Source of the DNA: Odoribacteraceae bacterium
GTDB taxonomy: Bacteria; Bacteroidota; Bacteroidia; Bacteroidales; Marinifilaceae
Direction: 5' to 3'
NCBI GenBank assembly: GCA_031279175.1
Contig: JAITJA010000120.1
Location: 1-12,688 of the forward strand
Length of the DNA: 12,688 nucleotides
Shown here: positions 7,088 to 12,688 of the stretch, one piece after another
Position numbering within the stretch: position 1 is the stretch's first letter
How the letters are laid out: each line of letters starts with the position of its first letter
Translations under genes and position numbers: made by a program
The notes under the pieces: generated by a model
Database searches by the model: none
The model's input: only the letters and a program-made list of their open reading frames with translations
Told to the model about the DNA's origin: nothing

Positions 7088-7651
7088 GTGGGGACTTTAC
7101 TGCTGCACGCGTGTTGCGCCCCGTGTTCGGCGGCTGTCATCGAGTGGTTGGTGGATCGCGATGTTCGCCCCGTGCTGTTCTATTTTAATCCCAATATTTT
7201 TCCCCGCGAGGAGTACGATCGCCGGGCGATGGAGTGCACGCGCCACGCTACTACCCTTGGGCTGGAGATCATTACCGGCGAGTACGATCACGCCGCCTGG
7301 CTCGCCGCCGTCACCGGCCTCGAGCGCGAGCCGGAACGCGGCGCCCGGTGCGCCCGGTGTTTCGAGATCAGGACGCGCGCTACCGCTCTCCTCGCGCGCG
7401 AACGAGGGATCGGGCTGTTCGCCACGACCCTCGCCTCGTCTCGCTGGAAGGATCTCGCGCAAATCTCCGCTGCCGGTCAACGCGCTGTCACCGACTTGCC
7501 CGACGTTACTTTTCTCGACAGGAACTGGAGAAAGGGAGGGCTCGACGAACGACGACGCGCGCTCCTGGCGCGGTATGATTTTTACAATCAATCTTATTGC
7601 GGCTGCGAGTTTAGCGCGACAAACCGGGTCAGCCCGCCTGACCGGGGATGA
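7088..7651 (+). CDS. queH: Epoxyqueuosine reductase QueH
   Basis: QueH catalyses the last step of queuosine synthesis, reducing epoxyqueuosine to queuosine at the wobble base of GUN-anticodon tRNAs; it is the iron-sulfur alternative to QueG. About 187 residues carry the family hallmarks: LLLHACCAPCSAA near the N-terminus, FYFNPNIFPREEYDRR, EPERGARCARCFEIR, TTLASSRWKDL, and DFYNQSYCGCEFS near the end. The cysteines of CC..C, C..C and CGC are the expected cluster and redox ligands. The start is uncertain. GTG at 7088, 5 nt after the preceding stop, gives the usual QueH length; an ATG at 7034 would add 18 unrelated-looking residues and overlap the upstream gene. The close spacing suggests co-transcription with the phosphodiesterase. 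Its last 23 bases overlap the 3' end of the opposing HAD gene. Confidence 0.92.
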   Translation: MGTLLLHACCAPCSAAVIEWLVDRDVRPVLFYFNPNIFPREEYDRRAMECTRHATTLGLEIITGEYDHAAWLAAVTGLEREPERGARCARCFEIRTRATALLARERGIGLFATTLASSRWKDLAQISAAGQRAVTDLPDVTFLDRNWRKGGLDERRRALLARYDFYNQSYCGCEFSATNRVSPPDRG

Positions 7652-8237
7652 TATCGAGTATGGCCGGTATCCCTGTCGTTTTACTGGTGAAGTGCACGGT
7701 GTGTATGCCCAGCTTCCTCGCTCCCTCGATGTTCCTCTCGAGGTCGTCAATGAATAATGTTTCGCCCGGCGTCAAGCGATAGCGCTCGAGGATTAACTCG
7801 TAAAAGGCGCGTTCGGGCTTGACTAATCCCTCGAGCGCGGAGATCACTTGCCCGTCGAAGAACCGGAACACGGGGCGATCTTTCAGGTAATTATAATGGT
7901 CTGTCGACATGTTCGAGAGGCAGTAGAGCCGGAAACCCCGTCTCGAGAGTTGCTCGATCAGGTCAGCTGTCTCGGGGATCGAGTCGAGACTGCATTTCGC
8001 GTGGTCGAGCAGCGCGTTGCAGTCTTCTACCGGCGAATCGCTGAGGCGCGCCCACTCGCGGACAAATTCTTCTTTGTCTATCGTGCCGCGGTCAAACTCT
8101 GTCCAGGCTTCCCGGAAGAAGCCGTTTTCGGAGACATACTTTACTAATGCCGGGTTGCCGGTGAAGGTGGCAAGGACGCGAGCGGGATTCCACTCGACAA
8201 CAACGCCACCCAGGTCAAAGATGATGTTCTTGATCAT
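7629..8237 (-). CDS. HAD-family hydrolase (subfamily IA, YihX-like phosphatase)
   Basis: This 202-residue cytoplasmic protein resembles the YihX group of haloacid dehalogenase phosphatases, which act on sugar phosphates and similar metabolites. Motif I is IIFDLGGVV with nucleophile Asp8; the second motif-I Asp is replaced by Gly, as in YihX itself. Motif II is Ser108 in CLSNMS, motif III is Lys140 in LVKPERAFY, and motif IV is Asp164-Asp165 in LFIDDLERNIEGA. The cap lies between about residues 15 and 85. I chose the ATG at 8237 (MIKNIIFDLGG), which places motif I at the very N-terminus as usual; an in-frame GTG at 8255 is possible but less likely. It is convergent with queH, and the two overlap at their 3' ends. 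The exact substrate cannot be told from sequence. Confidence 0.93.
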   Translation of the reverse strand: MIKNIIFDLGGVVVEWNPARVLATFTGNPALVKYVSENGFFREAWTEFDRGTIDKEEFVREWARLSDSPVEDCNALLDHAKCSLDSIPETADLIEQLSRRGFRLYCLSNMSTDHYNYLKDRPVFRFFDGQVISALEGLVKPERAFYELILERYRLTPGETLFIDDLERNIEGARKLGIHTVHFTSKTTGIPAILDIIPGQAG

Positions 8238-8335
8238 GTGTTGAATTTTTACCACGCGAAGGTAATGTTCGCTGGAGATAATCTCCCCGCTCCAGGTAAC
8301 ATTTCCCGTCGCGAGAAAAAAACTCCCCGCTCCAC

Positions 8336-8365
8336 TTGCAGACTCCGCGGAAACAACTACTTTTG
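8336..8365 (+). promoter_or_regulatory. Promoter of tRNA-Leu
   Basis: TTG (8336-8338), a 19-nt spacer, and TACTTTTG (8358-8365), an exact TAnnTTTG match. It ends 13 nt before the mature tRNA, fitting a very short 5' trailer. The same octamer recurs at the parE promoter. Confidence 0.75.
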
Positions 8366-8378
8366 CCCCGGTCTACAC

Positions 8379-8463
8379 GCCCGGGTGGCGGAATTGGTAG
8401 ACGCGCTGGACTCAAAATCCAGTGTCCCTTAAAGACGTGCGGGTTCGATTCCCGCCCCGGGTA
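8379..8463 (+). tRNA. tRNA-Leu(CAA)
   Basis: The 85-nt cloverleaf is clear by eye. The acceptor stem is GCCCGGG paired with CCCGGGT (a G1-U72 wobble), followed by the discriminator A73 that leucyl-tRNA synthetase expects. The D arm contains GCGGAATTGGTAGACGCG. The anticodon stem is CTGGA/TCCAG around the loop CTCAAAA, giving anticodon CAA, which reads UUG. A long class II variable arm (GTCCCTTAAAGAC) and the T arm GCGGGTTCGATTCCCGC complete it. The variable-arm stem pairs only about 3 bp, slightly irregular. CCA is not encoded. Confidence 0.97.
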
Positions 8464-8467
8464 CTCG

Positions 8468-8507
8468 ACAGGCCTCTTGATCATCTGATCTCGAGGCCTG
8501 TTTTATT
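8468..8507 (+). terminator. Rho-independent terminator after tRNA-Leu
   Basis: A perfect 9-bp stem, ACAGGCCTC (8468-8476) and GAGGCCTGT (8493-8501), is followed by TTTATT. The loop contains a second small GATC/GATC pairing. It begins 4 nt after the tRNA, so tRNA-Leu is a single-gene transcript separate from parE. Confidence 0.88.
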
Positions 8508-8547
8508 ACGGGACAAGGCGTCGGCGGCGCGCTTTCCCCGTGTCATA

Positions 8548-8578
8548 TTGCGATTCCCGGCGATTATGCCTACTTTTG
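8548..8578 (+). promoter_or_regulatory. Promoter of the parE-parC operon
   Basis: TTG (8548-8550), a 20-nt spacer, then TACTTTTG (8571-8578), an exact TAnnTTTG match. It sits downstream of the tRNA terminator and 20 nt before the parE ATG, giving a very short leader of roughly a dozen bases. Confidence 0.72.
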
Positions 8579-8598
8579 CCCGAGTCAAAAATAGAGGT

Positions 8599-10425
8599 AT
8601 GGTAGAGAACTATTCAGAAGAAAATATCCGCACGCTCGACTGGAAGGAACACGTCCGGTTGAGGCCAGGCATGTACATCGGGAAGCTGGGAGACGGGACA
8701 GCACCCGATGACGGTATTTACGTTCTCGTGAAGGAGGTCGTCGATAACTCCATCGACGAGTTCGCCATGGGCGCCGGCGACGAGATCACGATCCGCGTGG
8801 AAGAACGCGCGGTGTCCGTGCGGGATCGCGGGCGCGGAATCCCGCTGGGGAAGCTCGTCGACGTCGCCTCCAAGATGAACACGGGCGCGAAGTATGACTC
8901 GGCAGCGTTCAAGAAATCCGTCGGGCTGAACGGCGTGGGCATCAAGGCCGTCAACGCCCTCTCGGAGACCTTTATCATACAGTCGTTCCGCGACGGGGAG
9001 ACGCGTACCGCGAGTTTTACCCGCGGCGAGCTGAACGAGGATAGCGGCATGATGACCACGAACGAGCCCAACGGGACGCTCGTGACTTTCATGGCCGACA
9101 AGGAGCTGTTCGGGAATTACCACTATATCATGGAATACCTCGAGTCGATGCTCAAGAGTTACGTCTTCCTGAATGCCGGGCTGACAATCCTCTTTAACGA
9201 CCAGAAGCTCTACTCGAAACGGGGATTGCACGACTTGCTCGTCGAGAACATGAACGGGGAGGGCCTGTATCCCATTATTCACCTCAAGGGACATGACATC
9301 GAGATGGCCATGACGCACGGGAGACAGTACGGCGAGGAGTATTACTCCTTCGTGAACGGGCAGCATACCACGCAAGGAGGCACGCACCTCACGGCGTTTC
9401 GCGAGGCCGTGGGGAAGACCGTCCGCGAGTTCTACAAGCGCGATCTCGAGCTCTCGGACATCCGTACCTCTATCATCGCGGCCATCAGTATCAAGGTGCA
9501 AGACCCGATGTTCGAGTCGCAAACCAAGACTAAGCTGGGGTCGAAAGATATCGCCCCGGGAGGTATCCCCGTGCGCAATTTTATCATGGATTTTGTCTCC
9601 CGGGAACTGGATAATTACCTCCACCGGAATCCCGATACCGCCGAACTGCTGCTGCAAAAGATCATCGAGGCGGAGAAGGAACGAAAGGCCATGGCCGGCG
9701 TGCAGAAGATCGCGCGGGAAAGGGCTAAACAAGTGAGCCTGCATAACAGGAAGCTGCGCGATTGCCGCGTGCATTACGGCGATAATCACGAGTTGAAACG
9801 CGCCTCCTCGATCTTTATTACCGAGGGCGACTCGGCCAGCGGGTCGATCACCAAGTCGCGCGACGTGAATACACAAGCCGTCTTCAGCCTCCGGGGGAAA
9901 CCTCTCAACTCCCACGGCCTGACGAAAAAGATCGTCTACGAGAACGAGGAGTTTAATCTCTTGCAGGCCGCCCTGAATATCGAGGACGGGCTGGAGGGAT
10001 TGCGATATAATAACGTGATCGTGGCAACGGACGCCGACGTGGACGGGATGCATATCCGGCTACTGCTGTTGACTTTTTTCCTGCAATTCTTCCCCGATCT
10101 CGTGCGGGCCGGCCACCTTTACATGCTCCAGACCCCGCTCTTTCGCGTGCGGAACAAGAAGGAAACGCGGTACTGCTATAACGAGACCGAACGGGAAAAG
10201 GCGATCAAGAAGCTGGGACCAAAACCGGAGATTACTCGCTTTAAAGGACTGGGCGAGATCTCCCCCGACGAGTTCAAGCACTTTATCGGGAAGGATATCC
10301 GCCTCGAACCGGTGCGCGTGACGCGTCAAGATTCTATCGATTCCATCCTCTCCTATTACATGGGAAAGAATACCGTCGAGCGACAAGAGTTTATCATCGA
10401 GCACTTGTACATCGAGAAAGATTAA
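8599..10425 (+). CDS. parE: DNA topoisomerase IV subunit B (ATPase subunit)
   Basis: ParE is the ATPase half of topoisomerase IV, which unlinks replicated chromosomes. The 608-residue product has the GHKL ATPase signature: VVDNSIDEF with base Glu46 and Asn50, DRGRGIPLG (76-84), and GLNGVG (109-114; many gyrase B proteins have GLHGVG). The Toprim domain holds TEGDSASG with Glu409, RGKPLNSHGL, and the metal-binding DADVDG triad at Asp478, 480 and 482. The C-terminal RFKGLGEISPDEF is typical. I chose the ATG at 8599 (MVENYSEENIRTLDW), which follows AGAGGT and a good promoter; the open frame extends back to 8422 but that would lie inside the tRNA gene. GyrB is the alternative, but the immediate parC partner supports ParE. 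parC starts 3 nt after the stop. Confidence 0.95.
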   Translation: MVENYSEENIRTLDWKEHVRLRPGMYIGKLGDGTAPDDGIYVLVKEVVDNSIDEFAMGAGDEITIRVEERAVSVRDRGRGIPLGKLVDVASKMNTGAKYDSAAFKKSVGLNGVGIKAVNALSETFIIQSFRDGETRTASFTRGELNEDSGMMTTNEPNGTLVTFMADKELFGNYHYIMEYLESMLKSYVFLNAGLTILFNDQKLYSKRGLHDLLVENMNGEGLYPIIHLKGHDIEMAMTHGRQYGEEYYSFVNGQHTTQGGTHLTAFREAVGKTVREFYKRDLELSDIRTSIIAAISIKVQDPMFESQTKTKLGSKDIAPGGIPVRNFIMDFVSRELDNYLHRNPDTAELLLQKIIEAEKERKAMAGVQKIARERAKQVSLHNRKLRDCRVHYGDNHELKRASSIFITEGDSASGSITKSRDVNTQAVFSLRGKPLNSHGLTKKIVYENEEFNLLQAALNIEDGLEGLRYNNVIVATDADVDGMHIRLLLLTFFLQFFPDLVRAGHLYMLQTPLFRVRNKKETRYCYNETEREKAIKKLGPKPEITRFKGLGEISPDEFKHFIGKDIRLEPVRVTRQDSIDSILSYYMGKNTVERQEFIIEHLYIEKD

Positions 10426-10428
10426 TAC

Positions 10429-12688
10429 ATGAGCGATTTAAACGAAAACGAACTGCACTTCCACCAAGACGAGGAGGAAAATAGCGGGATGCGTTCTATA
10501 CAACACCTCTCGGGGATGTTCGAACGATGGTTCCTCGACTACGCCTCGTACGTCATCCTCGAACGCGCCGTACCTTACACGGAAGATGGATTGAAACCCG
10601 TCCAGCGCCGCATCTTACATGCCATGAAGCAACTGGACGACGGGAGATATAATAAAGTAGCGAATATCATCGGGCACACCATGCAGTATCACCCGCACGG
10701 GGACGCGTCAATCGGCGACGCGCTCGTGCAACTGGGACAGAAAGATCTGCTCGTCGATTGCCAGGGAAACTGGGGGAACATCCTCACGGGCGACTCGGCA
10801 GCGGCGCCGCGTTATATCGAGGCGCGCCTCTCCGAGTTCGCGTTAGAGGTCGTCTTTAACCCCAAGACCACGCGCTGGCAATCCTCCTACGACGGACGGC
10901 AACAAGAACCGGTGACGCTCCCCGTGAAATTCCCGTTGCTACTGGCGCAGGGCGTGGAGGGTATCGCCGTCGGGCTGGCATCCAAGATACTCCCGCACAA
11001 TTTCAACGAGCTACTGGACGCGTGCGTCGCCTACCTGCGCGGCGAGGAGTTCTCGCTCTACCCCGACTTCCCCACCGGCGGGCTGATCGACGCGACGAAG
11101 TATAACGACGGGCTGCGGGGAGGGAACGTGAAAGCGCGCGCGAGAATCGAGAAAGATCCCAATAACCGACTACTGAGAATCACCGAGATCCCCTACGGTA
11201 AAACAACCTCTTCGCTCATCGACAGTATTCTCAAGGCGAACGAACGGGGAAAGATCAAGATCAAGAAAATCGACGATAACACGGCCGCGAACGTGGAGAT
11301 CCTCGTATATCTCGCCGCCGGCGTCTCGTCCGACAAGACTATCGACGCACTGTACGCCTTCACCGATTGCGAGCTCTCTATCTCGCCGAACGCCTGCGTG
11401 ATCGAGAACGAGAAGCCGAACTTCATGCCAGTGTCGAGTATCCTGAAGAAGTCGGTAGACGACACGGTAAAGCTCCTCCTGTTGGAATTACAAATCCGCC
11501 TCGAGGAGCTGGAAATAGCATGGCACTACACCTCGCTCGAGAAAATATTCATCGAGGAACGCGTGTACAAGGACAAGGAATTTGAAGAAAGTCCCTCGCT
11601 GGAAGCCGTCATCCGACACGTGGAGGGACGACTGGCCCCCTTCCTCCCGCGCCTGACGCGCCCGGTCACCAAAGACGACATCAAGCAGCTACTCGAGATC
11701 CGCGTGAAACGTATCCTGAAATTCAACTCGGAAGAGGCGGGCGACCACCTGAAAAGGCTGGAACAGGAAATGAGTAAGGTCAAACGAGATATCGAGCACG
11801 TCATCCCCTACTCCATCAAGTATTACCAGGGCCTCAAAAGCAAGTACGGGAAGGGAAGGGAACGCCTGACGGAAATCCGCGGCTTCGAGAATATCGTCGC
11901 GGCAAAAGTCGTCGCGGCCAACGAGAAACTATATATCAACAGGGAAGACGGCTTCATCGGGACAAGCCTCAAGAAAGACGAATTCATCTGTGAATGTTCC
12001 GACCTGGACGACGTTATCGTCTTCCGCAAGGACGGCACGTACTCCGTATACAAGGTCGCGGAAAAACTATTCATCGGTAAAGACATCCTCCACGTCAACC
12101 TCTTCAAGAAAAACGACACCCGGACAATCTATAACGTGGCCTACCGCGACGGGCGATTCGGCCCCGCCTACGTGAAACGCTTCAACATCACAGGCATCAC
12201 GCGCGATAAGCAGTATAACATGACCACCGGGGCCGCCGGCTCGCGCGTCCTTTACTTCAGCGCCAACGAAAACGGCGAGGCCGAGATCATCAAGGTATGC
12301 CTGAAACCCAAACCGGGACTAAAAAAACTTCTCTTCGAGTACGATTTCGCCACCCTCGCCATCAAGGGAAGAGATACGCGCGGGAATCTCTTGAGCAAAA
12401 ACGACGTCCACAAGATCTCTCTCGTCCAGAAAGGCGTGTCCACGCTGGGAGGAAGAAAAATATGGCTCGACGAGGACGTGCTACGGCTCAACACGGACAG
12501 CCGAGGGAGGTATCTCGGGGAATTCCAGGGCGAGGACCGCATCCTCGTCGTGTACGCGAACGGCACTTACCATACCACCGACTTCGATCTCGGGAATCAC
12601 TACGAGGAAGGATCACTACGCGTCGAGAAACACGACCCCGCGCGCGTCTGGTCAGCGGTATTCTTCGACGCGGAACAACAATTCTATT
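10429..12688 (+). CDS. parC: DNA topoisomerase IV subunit A (runs off window end)
   Basis: ParC is the DNA-cleaving half of topoisomerase IV and partners ParE. About 753 codons are visible, from MSDLNENELHFHQDEEENSG, with the 3' end outside the window. The winged-helix breakage domain (about 25-150) contains YTEDGLKPVQRRIL, HPHGDASIGDALV and GDSAAAPRYIEARL, with the DNA-linking Tyr129. The tower and coiled-coil regions follow (about 150-480), then blades of the C-terminal beta-pinwheel (from about 490) such as IYNVAYRDGRFGPAYVKRF. No gyrase QRRGGKG box appears in the visible part, which argues for ParC rather than GyrA. The residue at the main quinolone-contact position (Ser83 of E. coli GyrA, Ser80 of ParC) aligns with Ala93. 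The start is 3 nt after parE, so the genes are surely one operon with balanced output. Confidence 0.95.
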   Translation, partial: MSDLNENELHFHQDEEENSGMRSIQHLSGMFERWFLDYASYVILERAVPYTEDGLKPVQRRILHAMKQLDDGRYNKVANIIGHTMQYHPHGDASIGDALVQLGQKDLLVDCQGNWGNILTGDSAAAPRYIEARLSEFALEVVFNPKTTRWQSSYDGRQQEPVTLPVKFPLLLAQGVEGIAVGLASKILPHNFNELLDACVAYLRGEEFSLYPDFPTGGLIDATKYNDGLRGGNVKARARIEKDPNNRLLRITEIPYGKTTSSLIDSILKANERGKIKIKKIDDNTAANVEILVYLAAGVSSDKTIDALYAFTDCELSISPNACVIENEKPNFMPVSSILKKSVDDTVKLLLLELQIRLEELEIAWHYTSLEKIFIEERVYKDKEFEESPSLEAVIRHVEGRLAPFLPRLTRPVTKDDIKQLLEIRVKRILKFNSEEAGDHLKRLEQEMSKVKRDIEHVIPYSIKYYQGLKSKYGKGRERLTEIRGFENIVAAKVVAANEKLYINREDGFIGTSLKKDEFICECSDLDDVIVFRKDGTYSVYKVAEKLFIGKDILHVNLFKKNDTRTIYNVAYRDGRFGPAYVKRFNITGITRDKQYNMTTGAAGSRVLYFSANENGEAEIIKVCLKPKPGLKKLLFEYDFATLAIKGRDTRGNLLSKNDVHKISLVQKGVSTLGGRKIWLDEDVLRLNTDSRGRYLGEFQGEDRILVVYANGTYHTTDFDLGNHYEEGSLRVEKHDPARVWSAVFFDAEQQFY

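Noticed and set aside
8272..8334. Dyad CTGGAG/CTCCAG (8272-8295) and a 12-bp direct repeat (8283-8294, 8323-8334) before tRNA-Leu
   Set aside because: Short and GC-rich with no T-tract; could be chance. No regulator or attachment-site function can be supported, although it lies beside a tRNA.
8379..8463. tRNA-Leu as an integration site
   Set aside because: No integrase gene and no repeated tRNA 3' end were found in the window; the tRNA is followed directly by its terminator and parE.
8422..8598. Longer parE starting at 8422
   Set aside because: That start lies inside the tRNA-Leu gene and before its terminator and the parE promoter; the conserved N-terminus begins at 8599.
8614..10053. 479-residue antisense open frame under parE, and similar long frames opposite carA, carB and the receptor
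   Set aside because: They mirror strongly expressed GC-rich genes and are shadows of codon bias; their products have no recognisable domain.

Overview
The window looks like a chromosomal segment from a fairly GC-rich member of the Bacteroidota, probably order Bacteroidales. Four promoter-like sites fit the phylum's consensus (TTG, a 19-20 nt spacer, then TAnnTTTG; one has a mismatch). Start codons follow A-rich or weak Shine-Dalgarno contexts. CarA, QueH, ParE and ParC resemble the Bacteroidota versions as I remember them. Genus cannot be assigned from sequence alone.

Layout. Positions 1-1963 (minus strand) hold carA followed by the start of carB, the two subunits of carbamoyl-phosphate synthetase for pyrimidine and arginine synthesis. 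Positions 2240-2947 (minus) hold an unnamed protein whose C-terminal pattern I recognise as recurrent in Bacteroidota hypothetical proteins. Its upstream side is an AT-rich island (about 2.87-4.03 kb) containing a striking array of 22 tandem 21-bp units at 3038-3499. The minus-strand reading frame runs open from 3592 through the array and into this gene. Positions 4091-5962 (minus) hold a TonB-dependent outer-membrane receptor with a good terminator. Divergent from it, 6159-7082 (plus) encodes a secreted phosphodiesterase/alkaline-phosphatase-superfamily protein, followed closely by queH (epoxyqueuosine reductase, tRNA modification). A HAD-family phosphatase converges on queH, and their 3' ends overlap. 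Positions 8336-8507 form a compact tRNA-Leu(CAA) unit with promoter and terminator. Positions 8548-12688 hold a parE-parC operon for topoisomerase IV, with parC running off the end.

Most genes are housekeeping. The part that ordinary annotation does not explain is the 21-bp array and the AT-rich island around it. Its units fall into a few linked sequence classes, and the junctions are palindromic. At one edge paired changes keep the palindrome (ATGCAT becomes ACGCGT). The array could be in-frame coding repeats, a structured 5' leader, or a protein-binding DNA array; the sequence alone does not decide between these.
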